In this document: piece after piece, positions 23,612-52,931 of the stretch
Numbering within the stretch: the stretch's first letter is position 1
Layout of the letters: each line of letters begins with the position of its first letter
NCBI RefSeq assembly: GCF_949987535.1
Contig: NC_080069.1
Span: 41,963,269-42,027,268 of the forward strand
Direction: 5' to 3'
Length of the DNA stretch: 64,000 bases
Origin: Balaenoptera acutorostrata
Taxonomy: Eukaryota; Chordata; Mammalia; Artiodactyla; Balaenopteridae
Made by a program: the position numbers and the translations under genes
Notes under the pieces: model-generated
Database searches by the model: none
The model's input: the letters and a program-made list of their open reading frames with translations, nothing else
What the model was told of the DNA's origin: nothing

Positions 23612-24649
23612 AAGAAGATGTTCTCCAAGATTTTGCCCTTTGTTTTCTTCTTTTCTCTCACAGTGATATCACCGCTAGGCTGATAACTTCCCAATCTATC
23701 TTCTAGTTCAACCCTCTTACCCTTACTTCAAAACCTTTACATCTAACTTCTCAGTGTCAACCTCTATCTGGCTGTCTCAACAATCTTTCAAACCCTTAAA
23801 ATGTCCAAGTCTAAATTGATATCTCAAGAAGCAGTTCCTATTCCTATCTCTAATTGTCTTTTTTCTATCTTCTATAATTATCTCCAAACTCAAAACCTCC
23901 ATTACCTTTTATTTTTCTCTTCCTCCTTCATGTATGTTCTCAAGCAATCCCCTCTTACTGGAAAAACCAATTAATCAAATGCCAAATTCTGTAGATTCTG
24001 CTTCCACATCATCTTTTAGCCAAGCTCTTTTAAATTCCTCCTGCCTTACCTTTAGTTCAGATTTATCATTACCTTTTACCTGGCCTATCGCAAGTCTATC
24101 TGACCATTTTCCCACCTCTGATTTCTGTATCCATTCACAGAGAGATCAAAGAAAAGCAAGGTTTTTAAACCCCCAAACTTTTAAACCACAAAAACTAAGC
24201 AATGATTTGAATACAAATTCTTCCACTTGGCATCCCAGGCCCCATTCTCCTCTGTGTCTGCCACTTCTCAACATGCCCTAGAGCCTTACCATTTTCTTTT
24301 CCTGAACACAACTTCCATTGATTCACCTTCATATATGTTCTCATGCTGTCTCTTCTTGCTGTAAAGCCATCCTCGTCTCCTTCAAGGTCAATCCCAAATG
24401 CCTTCTCCTCCTTACTGCCTTTCTTTCCTGATTCCCCAGACAGGTCTGAGCAGTTCCCTGATATTCTGCAGTACTCTGTATTTTTCACATGGCATCTGTC
24501 ATGGTTTGTCTTTTAACTGTTTTATCCTTGTTTTATTTCTTATTTTGAAGGCAAGGATAACAGCTTTAACTCCCCTCTGTAACCCTGCAGCATCTTACCT
24601 ATGGGGGCGTCTACTATTAGCTGAAACAAAGTGATTCAGGAAGATAACG

Positions 24650-24845
24650 TGACGCAACGGTAAGCAGCACAGAATTTGAAGTCAGGACAGGTGTGTTCCG
24701 GCTGTGCCGTTTATTAGATGTGAGGCTTTGGGTAAGTCACTTAACTTGGCTTGTAAAATGAGAATCCTAGTACCTGATGGAGCACCAAGGGAGGTAACGT
24801 GAAAGTGCTGTAACTCTACAGAGAACTGGGCAATGTTCATTATTT
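24650..24845 (+). repeat. MIR element
   Basis: Clear MIR order: 'cagcacagaatttgaagtca', 'gtgaggctttgggtaagtca', 'cttaacttggcttgtaaaat', then 'ggaggtaacgtgaaagtgct'. An ancient tRNA-derived SINE, close to the GKAP1 CpG island. Confidence 0.8.
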
Positions 24846-25099
24846 TCCTTACAGAGAACTGATGCAGTGTTTCTATTCAAATCTTGTTTGCAGGACCAAC
24901 CCTACTCCACTAACTGGAGGTCGAGCCCGGAGGGGCTGGGAATTCGGGCCCCCACGTTCCACTGGCCCTTTTCCACTGCAGGGCTAACTGCTCTCCGCGA
25001 TGCAGGTGAAGCCGCCGAACTGCAGGGGTATAGCCTGGAGTCCTACTATTCTCTCGGGAGGCCTCCGTCCTTCCACCTACTCCGGGAAAGCCCTTCTCT

Positions 25100-26060
25100 T
25101 CCCGGTAACCCCGAAGACCGCGCCGCCGCCGCCTACGTGAGACGTTTGGACCCTGCCCGGCCCCCGTAGCTCCCCTTCTCCAGCAGGTGGGTCTGGTCCT
25201 TTCCCCCAACTCCGGGCGCTCACGTCACCCGCGAACCCCTACCCACGCGACAGCGCCGCAACCAACCTGGAAAATAAACAAACCCCCGCGCGCGGCGGCG
25301 GGCGCGCCAGGCCCCTCCCCCGCTCCGCCCCGCGGCTCTCACACCGCCCCCTCCGCCGGGACTTCCCTCCCGCCCTCGGCTCGCGGCCGCGTTTTCCCCG
25401 CCCCTCACCGCAGCCTGCAGCCGCGCTCCCTACAGCGGTCCGCCCGGCCCGGCGCCCCGGGGCCCGTTAGTGCTCCGTGCCCGCTTGCGGGGCCGCCGTG
25501 CGACCCCCGCCCGGCGCGAACCCGCCCCTGCCCCCCGACACTTGACCCAGCGCAGTCCCAACGCCCAGTGCGGCCGCCCCAGGAGCCGCGGAGCGGCGGC
25601 GGCGGGGGGAGGAGGGAGAGGAGGGCCGTGCCGGCGGCCGGGGAGGCCCGGTGAGTACGCGGAGGGCGGACCGCCTCGCGGGGGTCCGCTCCGGGGCCCC
25701 TGAGGCGGTGGTGGCGGCTCGGCCGCGCCGCTCCATGCGCCCCCGTCTCGGCAGTTGGGGACTCGGCCTGAGGCGATGGGCCCCGCTATCCGGAGGCTTT
25801 GGGCAGAGTGCGCGGGAGGGCCGCTCCTTGGGAAGGGCCGCGGCCCCGACGCTCGGCGCTGGTCTCGGGGGCGGCGGAGAGAGACCCGCGCCGACCTCAG
25901 GCCCAGGCGCCCGGGCGGTGCCTGCGGCTCCCGAGACCCCGCGGGGGCCGGGGCCGGGGGCCACCGCTGTCGCGGGCCCGTCGAGTGACAGGTGCCGCCG
26001 CCCCCTCCCCGCCGCGGGCATCGCGCTCCCGCCCGGGGAGCCAGGCGCTCGGAAATTTCT
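25100..26060 (+). promoter_or_regulatory. GKAP1: CpG island with GKAP1 promoter
   Basis: Base composition switches from AT-rich flanks to about 1 kb that is very GC-rich and dense in CpG. GC boxes (for example 'ccccgcccctc' near 25397 and 'gctccgccccgcgg' near 25322) and a CRE-like tcacgtca at 25220-25227 are visible. No TATA box was seen. The island ends shortly after a strong splice donor at 25651, and the next + strand exon is GKAP1 exon 2. This is the usual layout of a housekeeping-type promoter with a non-coding first exon. The transcription start is not resolved. Antisense initiation is possible but no minus-strand exon was recognised. Confidence 0.85.
25431..25650 (+). other. GKAP1: GKAP1 non-coding exon 1 (5' end estimated)
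   Basis: The only well-formed + strand donor in the right part of the CpG island is cccg|gtgagtacg, with GT at 25651-25652. Exon 2 begins with 43 untranslated bases before the ATG, so at least one 5' non-coding exon is needed, and this is the natural candidate. The left boundary is a guess placed inside the island. The long proline/arginine-rich open frames crossing it are composition artefacts. Confidence 0.6.
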
Positions 26061-27680
26061 GGAGCTTCGAACTGACTCGCTGTTTTCTCCCTTTCAGGTT
26101 TTGAAGCCGCTTCTCTGCCCGAGTTAGGTCTCGCCCAGCTCTGTTTCCTTCTCTATGTACTTTGCGCGAATAAGTTTTGGAGCCTCGGTTAACAGCCTGT
26201 GGGTGAAATTTGGCTTTCATTCGTGAATGAGGTATAGTGAATTACTTTTTGAGTAAAGTGCTCCTCCTCCTCTCCGCTAACTATTGAAAAGTAAAAGGGA
26301 GAAGGGTTTTGAATTTTGTTTGTTTTTTTGTAGTTATTGTTTGGAACAAGCAGTCTTCCAGAATTTTTGTCATCTCTAGCACTTAGGGTGCTTGGTAGGT
26401 ATTGAACAATGATAAAAAATGACTTATTAAATTGTCTTTTCTCTCCGCCTTGTTTTAGATTTTTCATTCTTACCTTAGCTAGATTCTACAATTGAGTAGG
26501 TGCTATGGCTTTCATTAGAAGCACTAAGGAAAAATCGTCTTTCCTCTACTGAAAAGCCAGTGACATTTTCTCTGCACCGTTTAGTACTATTTCTTTACGT
26601 AGTAAACGTGCTTGTGATTGTAACCTGAATCATCAGTTTAATAAATTTGACTTGCAGCCATAAGAATATTGAACTTTGTGGCAATTAAAATTTTTTTAAA
26701 TCTTTAATCTGTGGAAACGTAGTTTTTTTTTTTTCTCAACAGGTTCATAACACTTAAGTTCTCACCAGTCAAATCCTAATTAATGGAAGATATTGTCATA
26801 AATGGTTACAACAAACTTATCTATAAGATAATCAGTCAGGTGGCTTCACTCTTTAAGAGTGAAGAACCCAGAAGTTGACCGAGAGATCACTGGGGCAATT
26901 GAAAATACATGTGCTTTATTCATGGGCGAATCCCTTAGGTCCTCAACCGGTACCTGCTTGTACTTTTTGCCTAGGTTTTTCAACCCACAGAAATTAGGTG
27001 ATGCGGATTGGAGAGGGGAGGCAGTATTTAACTATGAAGAAAAAAAAATGGAATTTAGGATATACCCATTAAGTTTATATGGTTTGTTTGCACTAAGTTT
27101 GTTGCGAGCAAAGTTTTGGTATGCTCTTGGCACTTACTGGTTGTGAACCTTACTTTATAAGAAGCCAAAGTGAAAGATATTGTGTAGTTGTGTTATTTGA
27201 GGAACAGAACTTAAAATAATACGATAAAAAAATTTCACCAGGTATTAAGTCACTCATACTCAATACCATTTCATTTTATGGTTTTTGTTTTTTTTTAATC
27301 TAAGCTACATTTCAGTGAGACCACACTAGTTGGTATCTACATGGTATTCACTTCTTTTTTCATTCGGCTTACTGGTCGATAGTGTTAATGGAAGATGACT
27401 GTCATTCCATTTTATAAAAGGGATATATTTGGTCTTGATTGAGGAGCTTATACATATACCAGTTTTGAAGTGCCCTAATTGTGGTTCCCTGGACTGAGGT
27501 ATGGCTACTCCTACCATCTTTCTTGACCTTAGAGAGATCATAGTCTAAAGGGATTACATCATAGTGGCACTGGTCCTCAGAACCTTAGTAGAGGAGCCCA
27601 AGAGGATCAGCTGTTTATAAATCCTTCTGCTTGCAGTTTAGGCTATTCATTTTAAAAAGTAGTTTACTTAAGCTCCTCAT
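26061..27680. other. GKAP1 intron 1, 5' part
   Basis: Falls back to AT-rich sequence after the CpG island. No exon or recognised repeat; open frames (26189-26467 minus, 26859-27146 plus) have no family resemblance. Confidence 0.5.
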
Positions 27681-27687
27681 GTATCCT

Positions 27688-27697
<10 letters not shown>

Positions 27698-27732
<35 letters not shown>

Positions 27733-27775
27733 TTTTTTTTTTTTTTTAATGAGGATCTTGAATCAGATGCGTATG

Positions 27776-27806
<31 letters not shown>

Positions 27807-28054
27807 TTGGCTGTGTTGGGTCTTCGTTTCTGTGCGAGGGCTTTCTCCAGTTGTGGCAAGCGGGGGCCACTCTTCATCGCGATGCGCGGGCCTCTCTCGT
27901 TGCGGAGCACAGGCTCCAGACGCGCAGGCTCAGCAGTTGTGGCTCACGGGCCCAGCCGCTCTGCGGCATGTGGGATCTTCCCAGGCCAGGGCTCGAACCC
28001 GTGTCCCCTGCATTAGCAGGCAGATTCTCAACCACTGCGCCACCAGGGAAGCCC
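27698..28054 (-). mobile_element. CHR-type SINE with long poly-A and (GATT)n, with TSD
   Basis: T runs at 27693-27747 are the tail, followed by a TTGA/GATT tetranucleotide run (27777-27806) and the shorter-subfamily body. The direct repeat tatcctagttcttttt flanks it at 27682-27697 and 28055-28070 (16 bases, perfect). Confidence 0.94.
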
Positions 28055-28264
28055 TATCCTAGTTCTTTTTAATCAATACTTTGAAACCAGTTGTGTTTCC
28101 TAAACAAATATGCTAATAATCACTGTTAACTCACATTTGCATTCTGGGAATTGGGGATTATCTCTAGCGCACTTTGCATTTTCTTTTGCTCCATTCTATT
28201 TTAGAGCATGTCTTTGAATGCATAGATAGCTGTGTACTTGGGGAATGTAAATATTTTTTAAAAA

Positions 28265-28620
28265 ACCAAATTCAATAAATGTATCTTCTGTGTGCCAGGT
28301 CCTGTGGTTTTGTTAGGGGTGGAAAGAAGAAGCTCTTGCCTTTCAGGATGTTGAAATCAGGATTATAAGGGGCTAGGCACAACAGTAAACAGATAATTTT
28401 AAATAAATTTATTCAGTAATAAAAGTAAATATAAACTACAGAAATATTACAAAGGAGGGAATGATTAAACAGGCAGGTCAGAGAAAGCTTTATAGAGATC
28501 CTAGCATCTGAGCAGGATTTTAAGGAACAAATACAAGTTGTAAGTGGAAGAGATGGAGGGCATTTTAGGCAAAAGGCACAGCAAAAAGATTTGAACAAGT
28601 AAAACTAAATGTGTGGTCAG
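28265..28620 (-). repeat. Ancient L2-type LINE remnant
   Basis: Decayed L2 3' text: 'cttctgtgtgccaggtcctg', 'ggcacaacagtaaacagata', 'ctgagcaggattttaaggaa', 'gcaaaaggcacagcaaaaag'. Non-coding. Confidence 0.55.
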
Positions 28621-29002
28621 GAAATTTTAAGTAGTTTATTTTGCTGGAGTACAAAATCTGAGGAAGGACAGTTGCTATAGAAAGCCCTAACATATGCTCT
28701 AATATTTAATAAGTGGCTTTTCTAGTATTGAGTATATATAAAGTGGAGACTTCACTATAATTTGATTTTGCTGTGATTTTAAGTATAGAGGAATTAATAG
28801 TTTTTACTAATGGATTCACTAAGAAATTATAGAATGTTGCACTTATATGTGATGAGCTGCCTGCATATTTATATTTGTAAACTTACTTGTTTCTTGTGCA
28901 TTTGACCTGAAACATTTGTTTTCAAATTATCTTTCAAATTTTCTTTTGTCTTCCTTCAACTACTTAAATTAGCCTTTAAATTATTTTTTAAAAGGAGACT
29001 CA

Positions 29003-29114
29003 GGATTTCCCTGGTGGTCCAGTGGTTAAGACTCTGCAGGTTTGATCCCTGGTCAGGGAACTAAGATCCCATATGCTGCGGGGCGTGGCAAAATAAATAA
29101 ATAAATAAATAAAT
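29003..29114 (+). mobile_element. Short tRNA-derived SINE with TSD
   Basis: tRNA-like head ('ggatttccctggtggtccag') and an (AAAT)n tail without the CHR body. Direct repeat aaaaggagactca at 28990-29002 and 29115-29127. Confidence 0.85.
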
Positions 29115-29127
29115 AAAAGGAGACTCA

Positions 29128-32100
29128 AAGGGAAGAGGAAGAAACATAGGAAATAATCATTAAATTTCTGGACTAAAAACCTAATTTGTGTAGTATTTTA
29201 GTAATTTTTAACTATTTAACATAGAGCACTAGCCACTGCATTCATAGACTGACCAATGTAGGTAGCTTAGTGGATGCCCACTGTATTTTTGTTTTGTGTA
29301 CCTTAATTATGTCCTTGTTATTTAAGTGTATGTTTATAGATGAGCATTTATATATACTCAAGTATCTGGATTTTAAAGACCATGTGATGGAGAAAGAAAG
29401 GGAAGATAACAGGGGGAGGGAGAAGAACTCTGAATCTTGTTTATCCAGGTATCTCTTAGATATGACCATAGGTGGAGATGCAGAAGTTTAGGACACAAGA
29501 TCTCTAACCCTAGCCTCACAAGAATACTAACCCTAGTCTTTCCCTGAAATAGTATCTTTAAAAGTCTAATGTTTTTGTGGTCTGCTTATTTATCTCTTTT
29601 TCTCTTCAAGGTTTTAAAGCAGTTTCAAATGAATTCCTGGATTGTACAACATGATTATCTTTTTGCAAATTCTGAAAAATTTGTTAATGAAGGCAATGTT
29701 TTCTTAAAAACATGAACCATAATCAGTCTTTGACAATTGCTTTGTGTCATTTATCTTCTCAATCACTAACATAAAAGAACCTGAGGCATGTCATTGTTAA
29801 TTCTGACCTGTAGTTGCCCTTTTTAAGTTTTGACACAGGGCAGAAAAATCAATATTGCATTGATTACATTATGTTTTTCTTTTTTGAATTTGGGTATAGA
29901 TGACCTTTTTTCCTTTTCACGATGAGAGTTTTTGCTTATAGAAGGAACATGGTCGTTACAGAATATTTGGGGAAATAGTGAAAACTATAGAAAGGAAAAG
30001 GAGTAGTCCCATGCATTTCCTTCTTTTGGTATGTAAATAAATAGTACACATATTTACACAAATTGGGGATTATTTTTATATTTTTATTCCCTTCTTTCAT
30101 TTAAAATTTACATTTCCCCCCTCTTCCACCTCTGAAGTACTGGTTAGTGTATGGTATATAGATTTTTGACGTAGTATACAGATTTCTCTCATGGCTAATG
30201 AGGTAGTTGATGTGTTGGCTGTTTATCACTTTTTTTTTTTAAGTACAGCATGAGTACAGATGATGAGCCCTTCCAGTTGTCCCATCTCCTTACTCCCTCA
30301 GCTGCTGAGTAGAGCTATTTTTGGCCTTTAATATTTACTATTATGTAGAGTATAGTGCAGGTGGCTACCACTCTCCTATTCTCCCACCTGTACCCCTTAC
30401 CAAACAAGGGATCATTGGAGGTGAGCATTGCCCCTTTCCATTTACCCTTTCATTAGTTAGAGAAAGTATTTTAACACATGGGTTGCTAAGATGTAGCATA
30501 GGTAGCTGCCTCAGGAAAATAATTATTTTGAGTGTTTATCACTGATTCTTTTGTCAGTTAACAGTATTTGTTCTAATGCTTTCTTTTCACTTTGTCTTTC
30601 TTTTATTCTTTTCATTCATTCAGGAAACATTTATTGCTTGTTGTGTGTGTCCACTGTATAAGACATAGTCTCTACTGTGATTCTTGGGTTTCAGATAGAT
30701 TGGTGTTTTCCTTATGCATTATGCTAGGTATAATCTTTAGGTCTCTGACTCTTCAGTGGCCGACTGCTCAACCACAAATTCTCAATGCCTAAAAACTTTT
30801 TTCTTTTCATTTCAAAGAAAAAAAATTTCTGTGAGCTTTGGCGAGATATTTAGAACACCTGTGAACATTTCACTCATGCAGAACAATCCAAATATGAAAT
30901 TCACAGTTTTGATATCAGTCCTGAAATGGAGAGGAAATGTATTTGTGTAAGCTATCAGTGATGATAAGGTTAGATTATATTGCAGTAACAACATGAAAAC
31001 CTCAGCAGCTTAAAGCAGCAAAGTTGCTTTCTTGCTCAAGCTACATATCCATTACAGGTTAGTAAGGAGATTTTGTTCATTGTAGTTTTAGACTCCATCA
31101 GACTTGACTGTAGGAGGCTTCATCTCAGCATACACTTCCACAATAACAGAAGCAGAGTAAAGAGAACACGGTGAACCATGTTCTGGCTTTTAAAGCTTTT
31201 TAAAGCTTATATTTCACTGGTAGTCACATGGCCAGCCTGCATTCAACATGAGAGTGATACGTAATTCTCTTTCAGGGAGGGGCAGTGAATATTTGTGAAC
31301 AGCTATCATATGCAATTTATAGTTGCGACAGTTAAAATTAAATACAGTAGTTGTAGAACAACTGTGTAGGATTAGTGTACCTAAAGTGGTCAAAGCTACT
31401 AAAACTTACAGGATTTTAACATGGCATGTTGAAGTTGAAGCAGAATTAATGTTTTCCATAATATTTTTGAGTCTGGAATTTCCTTTTCATTTTGTAATAT
31501 TTTCTTCCTTATAGTAACTTACAAAGCCTTAATTCTCATGTCTGTGGGAAAGATTTAAGCCTAAAAATACGTCATAATTTTAATGGTGTGATGTCATCTC
31601 TGTATGTTGTGGTATTGTATCTTAATCCGTATGCTTCTGAGCATAGGAGCAATAGGTATTAACGTGGTATTGTAATAAAAATACTTTGATTTCATAACTA
31701 TTAGATGACATCTTCAAATCTCAGTTCTTCTTTTGATTTTTTTTCATTGTTTAACAAAAAATTGAAAGATTTCCAAATAATTTTCTAGATTCTTAGGTTA
31801 AGATGGAAGATTGAACGTATGCTTCTCATTTTTGTTCCCTCCTGAAAACATGCAAACTGTAGTGTGTGGTTAGCTTTCAAAATGGACCTCAGTGATCCTC
31901 ACCTCTTAGTATTCACACTTTTACACAGTCCCTTCCCACAATGAATAGGGTGGACCTGTGTAAACAGTAGGATATTGTGGAAATAACAGTAGCTAGTTCA
32001 GATATGAGCACTGTGGCTCGAGACAGACATGATAAAACTATAAAGAAAAACAAAGGAATAAGTAACACAAATCAGGATAATAATTATCTCTGGACAGAGT

Positions 32101-32330
32101 GGGAGTTGGGGGGTTGCTATTGGGGAGAGGCATGGGGTGGGTTAACATTTTGTCAATCTTAGTGCTAGGTACTTGGAGTGTTCCTTTTTTAAAAAAATCT
32201 TAATAGTTTATTCAGTTATGTACTCAATACATTTCAAAATAAAAATAAACAAATTTCTCAGTTTCACAATTTATTAAGAGAATCTGTTTCTTTTGAATTG
32301 AGAGAGTACTTGGTCTTCTAGTAGTTACAA
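29128..32330. other. GKAP1 intron 1, middle part
   Basis: No exon seen. An old repeat of the 19.3-kb type lies at about 30975-31320. An LTR-like text ('ctcttagtattcacactttt', 'gtgtaaacagtaggatattg') at about 31885-32030 suggests an old ERVL-MaLR-class LTR scrap without any viral gene. Confidence 0.45.
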
Positions 32331-32339
32331 GGCTTCTTA

Positions 32340-32482
32340 CTTAGAAATGGCAGAGTAAGGTTCAGCAAATCTAGTTTCAGGTCCTGACTTTGCCAGTAAC
32401 TTGCAGAATGACCTAACCAGTCTAAGTACCAGTTGCCTCATCTGTAAAAAAGGATTTGGGTTAGATATTACTAGAGGACCTT
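32340..32482 (+). repeat. MIR element
   Basis: MIR text 'caggtcctgactttgccagt', 'accagttgcctcatctgtaa'. Its right end is interrupted by the small L1 insert that follows. Confidence 0.7.
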
Positions 32483-32483
32483 T

Positions 32484-32584
32484 TTTGTAAAAAAATTTTT
32501 TTAATTGGTGTATAGTTGATTTACAATGTTGTGTTAGTTTCTGGTGTACAGCAAAGTGATTCAGTTTTTTATATATATATGTTT
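32484..32584 (-). mobile_element. 5'-truncated L1 3' end (about 100 bp) with TSD
   Basis: L1 3' signature in reverse ('gtgtatagttgatttacaat', 'ggtgtacagcaaagtgattc'). The direct repeat tactagaggaccttt stands at 32469-32483 and 32585-32599, perfect over 15 bases. Confidence 0.88.
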
Positions 32585-32639
32585 TACTAGAGGACCTTTG
32601 CTATCCTGTCTTAAGTTTAAGAGGCTCTTAAAAAGCTGA

Positions 32640-33648
32640 AAGGTACCAACAAGGGATTAATTTCCAAAATATACAAACAGCTCATATAGCTTAACATCAA
32701 AAAAAAACCCAATCAAAAAATAGGCAGAAGACCTAAATAGACATTTCTTCAAAGAAGACATACAGATGGCCAACAGGCGCATGAAAGATGCTCAATATTG
32801 CTAACTATTAGTGGAATGCAAATCTAAACTACAGTGAGGTATCACCTCACACCAGTCAGAATGGCCATCATTAAAAAGTACAAATGATAAATGCTGGGGA
32901 GGCTGTGGAGAAAAGGGAACCCTCCTGCACTGTTGGTGGGAACGTAAATTGGGGCAGCCGCTATGGAGAACAGTATGGAGGCTCCTGAAAAAACTAAAAA
33001 TAGAGTTGCCATATGATTCAGCAATCCCACTCCTAGGCATATATCTGGAGAAAACTCTAATTCAAAAAGATACATGCAACCCAGTGTTCATAGCAGCACT
33101 ATTTGCAATAGCCAAAACATGGAAGCAACCTAAATGTCCATCGACAGATGAATGGTTAAAGAAGATGTATATACATACAATGGAATATTACTCAGCCATA
33201 AAAAGAATGAAATAATGCCATTTGCAGCAACATGGATGGACCTACATATGATCATATTAAGTGAAGTAAGTCAGAGAAACTCAAATATCATATGATATCT
33301 CTTATATGTGGAATCTAAAAAAATGATACAAATAAACTTATTTACAAAACAGAAATAGATTCACAGACGTAGAAAACAAACTTACACTTACCAAGGGGGG
33401 ATAGTGGGGGGAGATAAATTAGGAGTTTGGGATTAACATATACACATTACTATATATAAAATAGGTAAACAACAAGCACCTGCTGTATAGCAGAGGGAAC
33501 TATAGTCACTGTCTTGTAATAACCTATGATGGAAAAGAATCTGAAAAAGAATATATATGTATATATATGTATATAAATAACTGAATCACTTTGCTGTACA
33601 CTTGAAACTAACACAACATTGTAAATTAACTACAATGAAAGAAAAAAA
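32640..33648 (+). mobile_element. 5'-truncated L1: ORF2 3' end and 3'UTR
   Basis: Contains the end of L1 ORF2 (open at 32949-33215, ending [13 protein letters not shown]) and the 3'UTR to an A-rich end at about 33640. A short 'aaaaagct' repeat on both sides may be the target duplication. It is a relic of reverse-transcriptase-driven insertion and makes no functional protein. Confidence 0.88.
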
Positions 33649-34253
33649 AGCTAAGAGAGGTAGGGGGCACTGAAACTAGTGAACTAAAAGATAATGGTGG
33701 AAGGTGATTTTGAAAAGTTTCCTTTGGTTGAGAGAATTTAAGTTCTCTATTTTGCTGTCACTTCTCTAGAATCAAACTTAAGGCAGAATTTGTATACGGT
33801 AAGAATGTTCTTTGTTTCCTACTCCTTTTTTCTTGTCTTGGAAGTTGGGGGTAAGCATGTAGTTGGACCAGTGGTCTCTGTGTGTGGTGAAAAATGATAT
33901 TCTTACTCTTCCATTGTAAACCATATTGATTTAGGATGTTCTCCATAAATACGTATATATTAATCAGATTTAAGATGTTCTTCATAAATATGTATATATT
34001 AGGATATTCTCCATGAATATGTAAATATATAGCAGTGTATTTAAAAGAAAGAGGAAAAACATTAATTTTTGGAAACTGTATATGGAAAAATGAATACATT
34101 GTATTGGTATTCTTGTAATAATTGTGAAATCTCAGTATATCATTTTTCTGTTTTATACAGTCTTATGTTGTTTACTTAAGTTTAAAAAGTATGTTATTGC
34201 CAATAGAACTGTGTGTATGAATCCAACTGTTACTAAATTCAGTGTCAGGAGAA

Positions 34254-34254
<1 letters not shown>

Positions 34255-34326
<72 letters not shown>
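34255..34326. repeat. (TG)n(TA)n compound microsatellite
   Basis: About 16 TG units are followed by about 18 TA units. It ends about 65 bases before the acceptor of GKAP1 exon 2, so it lies next to the branch-point zone. Confidence 0.95.
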
Positions 34327-34330
<4 letters not shown>

Positions 34331-34434
34331 CTAAAATCTGAGACAAATTTTACTGTGTTTATTCATCTGCCTCCTTTCTCCCTTCCCACAGGAATTATTC
34401 TTGACAGAAGTATTTTAAAAGAAAAATCTTTACA

Positions 34435-52533
<18,099 letters not shown>

Positions 52534-52582
52534 GTAAGTATTATTATAACCATCTTTATTCTAGAAAACACTTGATGGTTTT

Positions 52583-52917
52583 TTTGGTTTGTTTTTTATT
52601 TATTTATTTATTTATTTTTGGCTGCATTGGGTCTTTGCTGCTGCGTGCGGGCTTTCTCTAGTTGCAGTGAGCGGAGGCTACTCTTCGTTGCAGTGTGCAG
52701 GCTTCTCATTGTGGTGGCTTATCTTGTTGCAGAGCACGGGCTGTAGGCACACGGGCTTCAGTAGTTGTGGCTCGCGGGCTCTAGAGCGCAGGCTCAGTAG
52801 TTGTGGCGCACGGGCTTAGTTGCTCCGTGGCATGTGGGATCTTCCCGGACCAGGGCTCGAACCCGTGTCCCCTGCGTTGGCAGGAGGATTCTTAACCACT
52901 GTGCCACCAGGGAAACC
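52583..52917 (-). mobile_element. CHR-type SINE with TSD, 49 bp after the GKAP1 microexon
   Basis: (TTTA)n on the left and the head on the right. The direct repeat cacttgatggtttt flanks it at 52569-52582 and 52918-52931. Long-form body. Confidence 0.93.
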
Positions 52918-52931
52918 CACTTGATGGTTTT

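Larger units (their letters stand above)
21780..24590 (+). repeat. Long L2 LINE remnant with later insertions
   Basis: CT-rich text typical of L2 ORF2 and 3' end is scattered over almost 3 kb: 'atttcactgagaaaatagaa' near 23013, 'gcacttttcgacctctgtgg' near 23239, 'aaatgtccaagtctaaattg' near 23799, and the 3' end with 'tcaaggtcaatcccaaatgc' near 24382. It is interrupted by an old repeat at 22620-22890 and a MER5-type transposon at 23436-23611. The frames (for example 22008-22274, 23182-23454, 23934-24281) are fragments of the dead L2 reverse transcriptase or noise. Confidence 0.6.

Noticed and set aside
25467..26021. 184-aa minus-strand frame and other 77-158 aa frames in the CpG island
   Set aside because: GC-rich DNA has few stop codons. 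The proteins are Pro/Arg/Gly/Ala-rich with no domain, and the region is the GKAP1 promoter and first exon.
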